Assembly (NCBI GenBank): GCA_963724735.1 | Contig: CAVRVX010000003.1 | Location: forward strand, 62,001 to 126,000 | Source of the DNA: Rhodoplanes sp963724735 | Lineage (GTDB): Bacteria > Pseudomonadota > Alphaproteobacteria > Rhizobiales > Xanthobacteraceae | Reading direction: 5' to 3' | DNA: 64,000 nucleotides | Shown: positions 26,862-35,377 of the stretch, in pieces | Layout: each line of letters starts with the position of its first letter | Numbering within the stretch: the first letter of the stretch is position 1 | Notes under the pieces: model-generated | Told to the model about the DNA's origin: nothing | Databases searched by the model: none | What the model saw: the letters and a program-made list of their open reading frames with translations, nothing else | Position numbers and translations under genes: made by a program

Positions 26862-28205
26862 TCATGTCCGCTCGTGGCCCACAGCTGCGAGCTCGCGGGC
26901 GATGGCGTGCAAGAACGTGCCGGAGACGCGGCCGCGGCGTCCGCCGGTCTTGCCAAGCCGGTGGCCGTTGCCGTCGAAAATTTCCACAAGCGGATCGTCG
27001 TCGCCGGCATCCACCAGGCTCGCGTAGTGGAACTCGTGCCCACGCACGACGCTGCCCGCGCGCCCGATCGGACTCTCGGCGAGAAGCCGCGCGGCGCGAT
27101 AGCCGAGATGCAGCTTGCGGTGCGCGAAGCTTGTCGCATGGCCGAGGAGCCCGGCCATCGCGTGGCGTAGCCCTTCCGCATCTTCAAGATATTGGCCGAG
27201 CGCCATGTAGCCGCCGCACTCGCCGTGCACCGGCCGCGTTTCGGCAAAGCGCGCAAGCCCGCTGCGGAAGCGGTTCGCCGCCGCGAGCGCGCCCGCATGC
27301 AGTTCGGGATAGCCGCCCGGCAGCCAGCAGCAATCGCAGTGCTGGAGCGGAGCCTCATCGGCGAGCGGCGAGAAAGTCACGACCTCCGCCCCCGCCTCGC
27401 GCCAGCCGTCGAGCACATGTGGATAGACGAAGGTGAAAGCGGCGTCGGCGGCGAGCGCGATGCGCTGGCCGGGCGGCGGAATGGCCGCGGCGCGATCGTT
27501 CGGCGCGGCGATCGCGAGCGGCGCAGTGACCTGGAGTACCGCGTCGAGATCGAGATGGCGCTCGGCAAGCTCGACGAGCCGCGCCAGGCGCTCGCCCAAA
27601 TCCGCATGCTCGCCCGCCTGGACGAGCCCGAGATGGCGTTCGGGCAAGGCGACCGAAGCGTCGCGGGGAATAGCGCCGAGCACCGGCACCCGGGCCGCCC
27701 GCAACGCTTCCACGACCAGCGTGCGGTGGCGCTCGCTGCCGACGCGATTGAGCACAACGCCGGCGATATGCACGGCCGGGTCATGGGCAAAGAAGCCGCG
27801 CGCGACGGCCGCGGCCGATTGCGATTGACCCGCGACATCGAGCACGAGCAGCACGGGAAGACGGAAACGTGCGGCAAGATCGGCGGTCGCGCCGCGCCGC
27901 CCAGCCGGTCCGGCGAGACCGTCGAACAGGCCCATCACGCCTTCGATCACCAGCATGTCCGCGTCGCGCGCCGCGCGCTCGGCCAACGCATCGAGGAATT
28001 CGGGCGGCATCGCCCAGCTGTCGAGATTGACGCTGCCTTGGCCGGTCGCTGCCGCGTGAAAGGCGGGATCTATATAGTCCGGCCCCGCTTTGGCCGAGCG
28101 CACGCGGATACCGCGGCGCGCGAGCGCGGAAAGCAGCGCGAGCGTCACCGTCGTTTTGCCCGCGCCCGAACGCGTGGCGGCGATGACGAGGCCGCGCGCC
28201 GTCAT
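26862..28205 (-). CDS. cobB: Hydrogenobyrinate/cobyrinate a,c-diamide synthase
   Basis: This 447-residue protein has an N-terminal P-loop-like domain (LVIAATRSGAGKTTVTLALLSAL) and a C-terminal glutamine amidotransferase type 1 domain with the nucleophile Cys in HGECGGYMALGQ. It amidates the a and c side chains using Gln and ATP. The start ATG overlaps the cobA stop (ATGA). It is the last gene of a leftward cobA-cobB unit. Confidence 0.95.
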   Translation of the reverse strand: MTARGLVIAATRSGAGKTTVTLALLSALARRGIRVRSAKAGPDYIDPAFHAAATGQGSVNLDSWAMPPEFLDALAERAARDADMLVIEGVMGLFDGLAGPAGRRGATADLAARFRLPVLLVLDVAGQSQSAAAVARGFFAHDPAVHIAGVVLNRVGSERHRTLVVEALRAARVPVLGAIPRDASVALPERHLGLVQAGEHADLGERLARLVELAERHLDLDAVLQVTAPLAIAAPNDRAAAIPPPGQRIALAADAAFTFVYPHVLDGWREAGAEVVTFSPLADEAPLQHCDCCWLPGGYPELHAGALAAANRFRSGLARFAETRPVHGECGGYMALGQYLEDAEGLRHAMAGLLGHATSFAHRKLHLGYRAARLLAESPIGRAGSVVRGHEFHYASLVDAGDDDPLVEIFDGNGHRLGKTGGRRGRVSGTFLHAIARELAAVGHERT

Positions 28206-29008
28206 GAGGAAGAATCGACGGCTGGATCAACGACGCCCAGCAACTGGTCACGTGCGGAAACGATCTCGCCGACGACCACGATGGCGGGCGGTTCGATCTG
28301 CTCCTCGCGTACGTCCGCCGCGACGCATCCCAGTGTCGAGATCACGATGCGCTCCGCGGGCAGGGTAGCCGCCGCAATCACCGCCGTCGGTGTCTCCGCG
28401 GACAGGCCGCCGCGCATCAGGGCGTCCGCGATTTCGGCAAGCCGGTGCATCGCCATGTAGAGCACGATCGGCTGTCCAGTGCGGGCGAGCGGAGCCCAGT
28501 CGAAGTCCTCCTGCTCGCCATGGCCGGTCGCAAAGATGACGGCGCGATTGACCCCGCGCAGCGTCGCCGGAATGGCCGCGCTCGTCAGCGCTGCGAGCCC
28601 CGCGGTCACGCCGGGGATCACCCGGAACGTCACGCCCGCAGCAGCGAGCGCCTGCGCCTCCTCGCCGCCGCGCCCGAACACGAAGGGATCGCCCCCTTTG
28701 AGCCGCAGCACGCGCTCGCCCGCGCGCGCGAGTTCAATCAGGCGCTGGCTGATGTCGGCCTGCACCGCCGACGGCTTGCCGCCACGCTTGCCGGCGAATT
28801 CGAGCCGCGCCTGCTCACTCGCCAGCGCCAGCACGCGCCGGTCCACGAGAGCGTCGTGCACGACAACGCTCGCTTGCGCGAGGCCCGCAAGCGCATCGAG
28901 GGTGAGCAGCCCGGGATCGCCCGGCCCGGCGCCGGCGAGCCAGACATGGCCGGGCGCAAGCACGGGAACGCCCGTCCACCATCCGGCCATCGCGTGATAA
29001 GAGGTCAT
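28202..29008 (-). CDS. cobA: Uroporphyrinogen-III C-methyltransferase
   Basis: This 268-residue SAM methyltransferase has VWLAGAGPGDPGLLTLDAL, VVVHDALVD, RVLRLKGGDPFVFGRGGEE and the GVTAGLAAL loop of SUMT. It makes precorrin-2 from uroporphyrinogen III, the branch point to cobalamin and siroheme. There is no CysG-like fused domain. Its 3' end overlaps cobB (ATGA), and it is divergent from cbiD across 53 bp. Confidence 0.95.
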   Translation of the reverse strand: MTSYHAMAGWWTGVPVLAPGHVWLAGAGPGDPGLLTLDALAGLAQASVVVHDALVDRRVLALASEQARLEFAGKRGGKPSAVQADISQRLIELARAGERVLRLKGGDPFVFGRGGEEAQALAAAGVTFRVIPGVTAGLAALTSAAIPATLRGVNRAVIFATGHGEQEDFDWAPLARTGQPIVLYMAMHRLAEIADALMRGGLSAETPTAVIAAATLPAERIVISTLGCVAADVREEQIEPPAIVVVGEIVSARDQLLGVVDPAVDSSS

Positions 29009-29061
29009 CGCCGCATGCTCCCGCCGTGACGGCGCTTGGCGAGCGGACTATACGCAGGGAC

Positions 29062-30186
29062 ATGGTCACGCAAGAACGTCCTCTCCGCCGCGGCTGGACG
29101 ACCGGCGCCTGCGCCACGGCCGCCGCCAAGGCGGCCTGCGCCGCCTTGCTCACCGGAGAATTCCCCGACCCCGTCGAGATCACGCTTCCCCGCGGCGAAA
29201 AGGTGGCCTTCGCGCTCGCTCTTGCCCACAAGGATGCGGCCTCGGCGACAGCGGGGATCGTGAAGGACGCGGGCGACGACCCCGACGTAACCCATGGAGC
29301 GACGATCATCGCCACAGTTCGCCATGCGGCGGCGGGCGTTGGCGTGATCTTTCGGGCGGGCGAAGGCGTGGGCGTGGTGACACGGCCCGGCCTTCCCGTC
29401 CCGCCGGGCGAGCCGGCGATCAATCCCGTTCCGCGCCAGATGATCCGAGCCGCCATTGCCGAGATCGCGGCGGCCGCGGGGCAGGCGACTGATTTCGAGG
29501 TGGAAATCGCGATCCCCGGCGGCGAGGCGCTTGCGGCCAAGACCCTCAACGGTCGCCTGGGCGTCATCGGCGGGTTGTCGATCCTCGGCACGACCGGGAT
29601 CGTCGTGCCCTATTCCTGCGCGGCATGGATCGCCTCGATCCATCGCGGCATCGACGTCGCGCGCGCGACCGGCCTCGCCCACATCGCAGGGGCGACCGGG
29701 GCGACCTCCGAAAGCGCGGTGCAGAAGCTGCACGACCTGCCGGAAGCCGCGCTGATCGACATGGGCGACTTCGTCGGCGGCATGCTCAAATATGTCCGCG
29801 ATCATCCCGTGCCGCGCGTCACCATCGCCGCCGGCGTCGCCAAGATGACCAAGCTGGCGCAAGGCCTGCTCGACCTGCATTCCAAGCGCGGCGCCGTCGA
29901 TCTTGTCGCCCTGGCTGCGCTGGCCGAAAGCGCCGGGGGCTCGCCCGAATTGCGCACGCGAATTCTTTCCGCCAACACCGCGGCGGAAGCCTTTGCGCAG
30001 GCGCAAGCCGAAGGCGTCGCGCTCGGGGACGCGGTCGCGCGCGCGGCGCTGGAGACGGCGACGCGCGTTGTCGCGGGTCGCGCGATCGAAATCGAGATCG
30101 CGCTGTTCGATCGCGAGGGCCGGCTCGTCGGCCATGCGCCTTTCGCCTCCGCTCACGCCGCCCCTCCGCGAAACCTGCGGCGGTAA
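29062..30186 (+). CDS. cbiD: Cobalt-precorrin-5B C1-methyltransferase
   Basis: This 374-residue protein starts LRRGWTTGACATAAAKAACAALLTGEFPD, the CbiD hallmark, followed by GGVGVVT-like and VVPYSCAAWIASIHRGIDVA blocks. CbiD methylates C1 in the anaerobic pathway; here it stands among aerobic-type genes and no cobF is in the window, so it probably does the C1 step on a cobalt-free or cobalt-containing intermediate. Its 3' end overlaps cobM (opposite strand) by 34 bp. Confidence 0.94.
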   Translation: MVTQERPLRRGWTTGACATAAAKAACAALLTGEFPDPVEITLPRGEKVAFALALAHKDAASATAGIVKDAGDDPDVTHGATIIATVRHAAAGVGVIFRAGEGVGVVTRPGLPVPPGEPAINPVPRQMIRAAIAEIAAAAGQATDFEVEIAIPGGEALAAKTLNGRLGVIGGLSILGTTGIVVPYSCAAWIASIHRGIDVARATGLAHIAGATGATSESAVQKLHDLPEAALIDMGDFVGGMLKYVRDHPVPRVTIAAGVAKMTKLAQGLLDLHSKRGAVDLVALAALAESAGGSPELRTRILSANTAAEAFAQAQAEGVALGDAVARAALETATRVVAGRAIEIEIALFDREGRLVGHAPFASAHAAPPRNLRR

Positions 30187-30914
30187 TCGGGATCGTACAG
30201 GGCGCTCTCGCGGAACTCCTCCGCCGCAAGCGCTGGCCCGATCAGGATGAGGGCCGTGCGCTCGATCGGCTGCGCCGACAGCCGCTCGCCGATATCGCGC
30301 AAGATGCCGCGCACGATGCGCTGGTCCGGCCAGCTCGCGCGCTCGACCACCACGACGGGGCAATCCGCGCCATAGAACGGCGTGAGTTCCCGGGCAATCG
30401 CGTCGATTGTATGGATGGCGAGGTGGATCACGAGCGTGGCGCCGGTGGCGGCGAAGGCGGAGAGCTTTTCGCGCTCCGGCATCTTGGAGGCGCGGCCGGA
30501 GACGCGCGTGAGCACCACGCTCTGCGCGACCTCGGGCAGGGTCAGCTCGCGGCCGACCGCGGCCGCGGCGGCAGCAAAGGCCGGCACGCCCGGCGTGAGC
30601 GTGTAGGGAATGCCGCGCCGCTCGAGCCTGCGGATTTGTTCGGCGAGCGCGCTGAATACGGAGAGATCGCCGGAATGCAGCCGCGCCACGTCGAGGCCTT
30701 GTGCATGGGCTGCGACATATTCCGTCTCGATCTCATCGAGCGACAGGGGCGCGGTATCGACGATGCGCGCGCCGGGAGCGCAATGCGCCAGCAATTCCGG
30801 CGGCACGATCGAGCCCGCAAAAAGGCACACGGGACAGCGCGCCAGGATATCACGACCACGGACGGTGATGAGGTCGGCTGCGCCCGGTCCTGCGCCGATG
30901 AAGTGCACGGTCAT
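30153..30914 (-). CDS. cobM: Precorrin-4 C11-methyltransferase
   Basis: This 253-residue SAM methyltransferase starts MTVHFIGAGPGAADLITVRG, with CLFAGSIVPPELLAHC and RLHSGDLSVFSALAEQ. It makes precorrin-5. ATG 30914 overlaps the cobE stop (ATGA), so the genes are coupled. The end converges on cbiD with a 34-bp overlap. Confidence 0.95.
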   Translation of the reverse strand: MTVHFIGAGPGAADLITVRGRDILARCPVCLFAGSIVPPELLAHCAPGARIVDTAPLSLDEIETEYVAAHAQGLDVARLHSGDLSVFSALAEQIRRLERRGIPYTLTPGVPAFAAAAAAVGRELTLPEVAQSVVLTRVSGRASKMPEREKLSAFAATGATLVIHLAIHTIDAIARELTPFYGADCPVVVVERASWPDQRIVRGILRDIGERLSAQPIERTALILIGPALAAEEFRESALYDPDYRRRFRGGAA

Positions 30915-31315
30915 CGCGAACCTCCCGTCTCGGCGAGCGCGCAGGTCGCCGGCCCGACCGCGATGCGCGAAGCGATGAGCCGCGCGGCGGCGCCGCCGGC
31001 CGCAAGCGCGGCGGCTTCCGCCACCGACGGCACGCCTGCGAGCGACACGACCCGCTCCGAATGCGTCGCGGTGCGCGCGCCGGCCGCTTCGAGATCGCGT
31101 TGCGGCACCAGCACCAGTGGCACGCCGCGCGCCATTGCAGCGTCCATGATGCCGCGCTCGCCGCCCTTGAAGGCAGGGGTCGCGATCATCGCCAACTCCT
31201 CTCCGCCGAGTCCCGCGCAGGCGAGCGCCGCGTCGATCGCGGCTTCGATGTCGGCCGCCGACGCACCCTTGCGGCACCCGACGCCGGCGACGATCACGGC
31301 TTGACCCAAGCCCAT
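30911..31315 (-). CDS. cobE: Cobalamin biosynthesis protein CobE (CbiG C-terminal-like)
   Basis: This 134-residue protein has VIVAGVGCRKGASAADIEAAI, TPAFKGGERGIMDAA and the C-terminal GPATCALAETG typical of CobE and the CbiG C-terminal domain. CobE is needed for cobalamin synthesis but its biochemical step is unsettled; CbiG opens the delta-lactone in the anaerobic route, which would be relevant next to CbiD. The start lies within the cobL 3' end (22-bp overlap). Confidence 0.88.
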   Translation of the reverse strand: MGLGQAVIVAGVGCRKGASAADIEAAIDAALACAGLGGEELAMIATPAFKGGERGIMDAAMARGVPLVLVPQRDLEAAGARTATHSERVVSLAGVPSVAEAAALAAGGAAARLIASRIAVGPATCALAETGGSR

Positions 31316-32541
31316 TGCACGACCGGCATCGCCGGCCGCCATCCGGTCTTGCCACCGACCGGATCGGCGCGTGTGATCGCGATCCGGATCAGGTCGCCGC
31401 CGAGCGCGCCATGACAGGCGATTAGCGCCGCCTCCGTCTCCAAGGTCACGGCGTTGACGACGAGCCGCCCGCCCGGCCGCAACGCCGCGATCGCGGCATC
31501 GAGTAGGGCCGGGTCGCTTGCGCCGCCGCCGATGAAGATCGCGTCGGGCGTCGCAAGACCCGCGAGCGCTGCCGGCGCTTTGCCCTCGATAGCCAGGAGG
31601 CCGGGCACGCCGAAGGCGGCGGCATTGCGAAGAATACGGGCATGGCGATCGGCGCGCGCCTCGAGCGCGACCGCACGCATGGATGGATCGGCGAGCATCC
31701 ATTCGATCGCAACGGAGCCACTGCCCGCTCCGATGTCCCACAGCAATTCGCCGCGGCGTGGCCCGAGCGAGGACAATGTCACTGCACGAATCTCGCGCTT
31801 GGTGATTTGCCCATCATGCTCGAACAAGGCGTCAGGCAGACCCGCCGCGCGCGGGATGATGCGGGCGCCGGCGCCGGCGATAACCTCGATCGCCACCGTG
31901 TTGAGCGCATCGACCGAGCCAATATTGAAGCTTTCCGCTGTGGTTGCGCGCAGGCGCTCGCGCGGGCCGCCGAGCGCTTCCAGCACGACCAGCTTCGAGC
32001 CGCCGAAGCCGGTCTCGACAAGCAGGCGCGCGAGCGCTGCGGGCCCGTCGCCGTCGGAGGTGAGTGCGAGGATGCGCGCTCCCGGCTGGAGATGCGGGCG
32101 GATGAGATCGAGCGAGCGCGCATGCAGCGACAGGGGCATTGTCTCGGGCAGCGCCCAACCGAGGCGGGCAGCCGCAAGGCTGAACGCGGAAGGCGCAGGC
32201 GTCGTCACCGTCTCCGCCGGATCGATATGGCGCATCAGCACTGCGCCAACGCCGTAGAAGAAGGGGTCGCCCGAGGCGAGCACGCACACCGCACGGCCGC
32301 GTGCGGCCAGGACTTCCTCGATTCCGCGCTCGAACGAGCTCGGCCAAGGCCGCGCGGCGCCGCGGACGAGCGCGCCGGCAAGCTGCAGATGGCGCTTGCC
32401 CCCGAACACGATCTCGGCGCCTTCGACAAGGCCGCGCGCGACCGGGCTCAAGCCCTCGGCCCCGTCCTCGCCAATCCCGACGATGGACAGCCAGCGGCGC
32501 GGTGCGGCAATGTCGCGGCCGACCGGATCAGCAAGCGCCAT
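31294..32541 (-). CDS. cobL: Precorrin-6Y C5,15-methyltransferase (decarboxylating), CbiE-CbiT fusion
   Basis: This 415-residue protein has two domains. The N-terminal tetrapyrrole methylase has SIVGIGEDGAEGLSP and CVLASGDPFFYGVGA; the C-terminal class I SAM methyltransferase/decarboxylase has LLWDIGAGSGSVAIEWM. It methylates C5 and C15 and decarboxylates the C12 acetate. The start ATG 32541 shares its CATG with the cobK start on the other strand; AAGGA lies 8 bases upstream inside cobK codons. Confidence 0.95.
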   Translation of the reverse strand: MALADPVGRDIAAPRRWLSIVGIGEDGAEGLSPVARGLVEGAEIVFGGKRHLQLAGALVRGAARPWPSSFERGIEEVLAARGRAVCVLASGDPFFYGVGAVLMRHIDPAETVTTPAPSAFSLAAARLGWALPETMPLSLHARSLDLIRPHLQPGARILALTSDGDGPAALARLLVETGFGGSKLVVLEALGGPRERLRATTAESFNIGSVDALNTVAIEVIAGAGARIIPRAAGLPDALFEHDGQITKREIRAVTLSSLGPRRGELLWDIGAGSGSVAIEWMLADPSMRAVALEARADRHARILRNAAAFGVPGLLAIEGKAPAALAGLATPDAIFIGGGASDPALLDAAIAALRPGGRLVVNAVTLETEAALIACHGALGGDLIRIAITRADPVGGKTGWRPAMPVVQWAWVKP

Positions 32542-33304
32542 GCGGAACATCCTTATTCTCGGCGGCACCACGGACGCGCGACGCCTCGCCGAACGCCTCG
32601 CGACCCGTGACGATCTCGCCACGACGCTGTCCCTCGCTGGCCGCACCGCGGCGCCCGCCGCGCTGCCCGTCCCGGTGCGCAGCGGCGGCTTCGGCGGCGC
32701 CGAGGGACTTGCCGCCTACCTGAAAACCGAACGCATCGCCGTGCTGATCGATGCGACCCATCCCTACGCCGCGGTCATCTCGGCCAACGCCGCGCGCGCC
32801 GCCGCGATCGCAGGGACGTCGCTCGTCGCGTTCCGCCGCCCGCCCTGGGAGAGATGCGAGGGCGACCGCTGGGTGGAGGCCGCTGACGTGGCCGAGGCGG
32901 TGCGCGAGCTCGGCGAAAAGCCGCGCCGCGTTTTTCTCGCCCTCGGCCGCAAGGAGATTGCGCCGTTCGCGCAGGCGCCGCAGCACCATTATCTCGTGCG
33001 CAGCGTCGATCCGATCGATCCGCCGCTCGCCGTGCCGCACGCATCCTACATTCTGGCGCGCGGGCCGTTCAGCGAAGCAGACGACCGCGCGCTGCTCGCG
33101 GCCCATGCCATCGAGGTCGTGGTGTCGAAGAACAGCGGCGGGAACGCGACCTACGGCAAGATCGCTGCCGCGCGCGCTCTCGGAATCGACGTGATCATGC
33201 TGCGCCGGCCTGTGCTGCCCGACGTGTCGCAGGTCGAAACGGTGGACGCGGCGCTCACCTTTATCGATCATGCGCTGGCTCCGCAGGCCGTACGCGGCGT
33301 GTAG
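32540..33304 (+). CDS. cobK: Precorrin-6A reductase
   Basis: This 254-residue protein starts MRNILILGGTTDARRLAERL and has VLIDATHPYAAVISANA and VVVSKNSGGNATYGKIAAAR, the CobK/CbiJ blocks. It reduces precorrin-6A with NADPH. It is read opposite to its neighbours: ATG overlaps the cobL ATG by two bases, and the 3' end overlaps cobJ by 37 bp. Confidence 0.95.
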   Translation: MRNILILGGTTDARRLAERLATRDDLATTLSLAGRTAAPAALPVPVRSGGFGGAEGLAAYLKTERIAVLIDATHPYAAVISANAARAAAIAGTSLVAFRRPPWERCEGDRWVEAADVAEAVRELGEKPRRVFLALGRKEIAPFAQAPQHHYLVRSVDPIDPPLAVPHASYILARGPFSEADDRALLAAHAIEVVVSKNSGGNATYGKIAAARALGIDVIMLRRPVLPDVSQVETVDAALTFIDHALAPQAVRGV

Positions 33305-34032
33305 ACAAGCGGCGGGCGATCGGGCCGCGCGATCACCCGCGTCTCGGCCGAGCCGACGATCACCAGTGTCGCCATATCGGCGATGCCCGGATCGGCTGCG
33401 CCGAGGGAATTGACCGCGATGACCTCCTCAGGCCGGCCGACTGCGCGACCGAACACGACCGGCGTGTGCGCCGGCAACCGCCGCCGCAGCCGATCGAAAG
33501 CCGCGCCGAGTTGCCAGGGACGCGCGCGGGAGATGGGATTGTAGAGGGCGAGGACGAATCCTGCGTCCGCCGCTGCGTCGAGCCGGCGTTCGATCAACTC
33601 CCAAGGCTTCAGGTTGTCGGACAGCGAGATCACGCAGAAATCATGTCCGAGCGGCGCGCCGATGCGCGCGGCGACCGCCAGCATCGCCGTGATGCCCGGC
33701 ACGATCGTCAGATCGAGCGAGCGCCACGCCTGCGGTCCCGATTCGATCGCACCGCACACGGCCGCCGCCATGGCGAACACGCCGGGATCCCCGCCGGAGA
33801 CCAAGGCGACGCTCGCGCCTTGCGCGGCGTGGCGGAGCGCCGCCTCGGCACGCGCACCCTCCTCGCGGTTATCGGATGCGTAACGGGCCTGCCCGGAGCG
33901 GACGGGAGCGCGGTCGAGATAGGGGCCGTAGCCATAAAGCGCGTCGGCGGCGGCGAGCGCTTCGGCGGCCTCGGGCGTGAGCTGACGCGCATCGCCTGGC
34001 CCCAGACCGACCACGGCGAGACGTCCGCTCAT
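33268..34032 (-). CDS. cobJ: Precorrin-3B C17-methyltransferase
   Basis: This 254-residue SAM methyltransferase has LAVVGLGPGDARQLTPEA, YGYGPYLDR, VALVSGGDPGVFAMA and LALYNPISRARPWQL. It contracts the ring and methylates C17. ATG 34032 overlaps the cobI stop (ATGA). The gene is followed by the inverted cobK. Confidence 0.95.
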   Translation of the reverse strand: MSGRLAVVGLGPGDARQLTPEAAEALAAADALYGYGPYLDRAPVRSGQARYASDNREEGARAEAALRHAAQGASVALVSGGDPGVFAMAAAVCGAIESGPQAWRSLDLTIVPGITAMLAVAARIGAPLGHDFCVISLSDNLKPWELIERRLDAAADAGFVLALYNPISRARPWQLGAAFDRLRRRLPAHTPVVFGRAVGRPEEVIAVNSLGAADPGIADMATLVIVGSAETRVIARPDRPPLVYTPRTACGASA

Positions 34033-34754
34033 GGATCGAGCTCCCAGCCGGGCACCAGGACCAGCGCGAAATATGGAGCATCGTCGTCCGGTTTGTCGCG
34101 CAGGCGCACCATCGCGCCCTCCGCCATGGTGCCGCGTTCGACATAGATTGCGCGATCGAGGCAGCCCGCCTCGGCGAGCGCGCGCCGCACCTTGGGCAGA
34201 TTGCGGCCGATCTTCATCACGACTGCGGCGTCCGCCTCGGCGAGGCGGCGCGCCAGCTCGGTTTCCGGCAGCGTGCCCGGCAGCACGACGAAAATGTCGT
34301 CCCCCTGCGCGATCGGCACGCCGGCCATCGACCAGCAACCGGACATGCCGGTGACGCCGGCGACGATTTCGGTCGCGTAGCGGTCGGAGAGGCGCGTATG
34401 CAGATGCATGTACGATCCGTAGAACATCGGATCGCCTTCCGAGATCACGGCGACCGTTCGACCCGCCTCGATATGGCTTGCCACCGTGGCCGCCGCCGCA
34501 TCGAAGAAATCGCGGATCGCATGGCGATAGGCGGCGCAGTCCTTGGGCGCCTCGGTCGTGACCGGATAGAGCAGCGGCAGTTCCTCGACGCCCGCGCGCA
34601 GATGGGGCGTCACGATCCTCCGCGCATTGCCGAGCCGTCCCTGCTTGGCGAAATAGGCGACCACGTCGGCCTCGGCGAGCGCGCGCGTGGCCCTCAACGT
34701 CAACAGCTCCGGATCGCCCGGACCGACGCCGACGCCGATCAGTCGCCCACTCAC
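34029..34754 (-). CDS. cobI: Precorrin-2 C20-methyltransferase
   Basis: This 241-residue SAM methyltransferase starts MSGRLIGVGVGPGDPELLTLRATRAL and has VAVISEGDPMFYGSYMHLHTRL, the CobI/CbiL pattern. It makes precorrin-3A. Both ends overlap neighbours by ATGA (cobH upstream, cobJ downstream). Confidence 0.95.
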   Translation of the reverse strand: MSGRLIGVGVGPGDPELLTLRATRALAEADVVAYFAKQGRLGNARRIVTPHLRAGVEELPLLYPVTTEAPKDCAAYRHAIRDFFDAAAATVASHIEAGRTVAVISEGDPMFYGSYMHLHTRLSDRYATEIVAGVTGMSGCWSMAGVPIAQGDDIFVVLPGTLPETELARRLAEADAAVVMKIGRNLPKVRRALAEAGCLDRAIYVERGTMAEGAMVRLRDKPDDDAPYFALVLVPGWELDP

Positions 34755-35377
34755 AGGCCCGCCCTCGCCAGCGCGTTGACCGCGGCTGCCGCCATGGCGC
34801 TGCCGCCCATGCGCCCGCGCACGATCAGGAAAGGAACGCCGCGCGGATCGGCGGCGAGCGCCTCCTTCGATTCCGCCGCCCCGACAAAGCCGACCGGAAG
34901 CCCGATGATGGCGGACGGCTTCGCCGCACCCGCGTCAAGCATTTCGAGCAGGCGGAACAGCGCCGTCGGCGCATTGCCGATCGCAACCACCGCGCCTGCG
35001 AGCCGATCCTGCCACAGATCGAGCGCCGCGGCCGTGCGCGTCGTGCCGAGCCGGCGCGCCAGGTCCGGCACGCGCGCCTCGCGCAGCGTGCAGATGACGT
35101 CGTTCTTCGCCGGCAGCCGCGCCTGCGTCACGCCGTGGGCGACCATCTCGGAATCGCACAAAATCGCCGCACCCCGCGAAAGCGCGGCGCGCGCCGCGGC
35201 GACCAGCGGTCCGCCGAAGACGATGTCCTTCGCCACGTCGACCACACCGCAGGCATGGATCATACGCACCGCAACCTCGGCTTCCTCGGCAGAAAAGCGC
35301 GCGAGGTCCGCCTCGGCGCGGATGATCGCGAAAGAGCGCTCATAGATCGCGATTCCGTCGCGCAAATATTCAAGCAT
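34751..35377 (-). CDS. cobH: Precorrin-8X methylmutase
   Basis: This 208-residue protein has SFAIIRAEADLARF, RMIHACGVVDVAKDIVF (the catalytic His region), AILCDSEMVAHGVT and GLPVGFVGAAESKEAL. It shifts the C11 methyl to C12 to give hydrogenobyrinate. The start ATG 35377 lies inside the cobG end (8-bp overlap). Confidence 0.95.
   Translation of the reverse strand: MLEYLRDGIAIYERSFAIIRAEADLARFSAEEAEVAVRMIHACGVVDVAKDIVFGGPLVAAARAALSRGAAILCDSEMVAHGVTQARLPAKNDVICTLREARVPDLARRLGTTRTAAALDLWQDRLAGAVVAIGNAPTALFRLLEMLDAGAAKPSAIIGLPVGFVGAAESKEALAADPRGVPFLIVRGRMGGSAMAAAAVNALARAGL

Noticed and set aside
29005..30363. A 452-codon frame antisense to cbiD
   Set aside because: cbiD is unmistakable on the other strand; this is its shadow.
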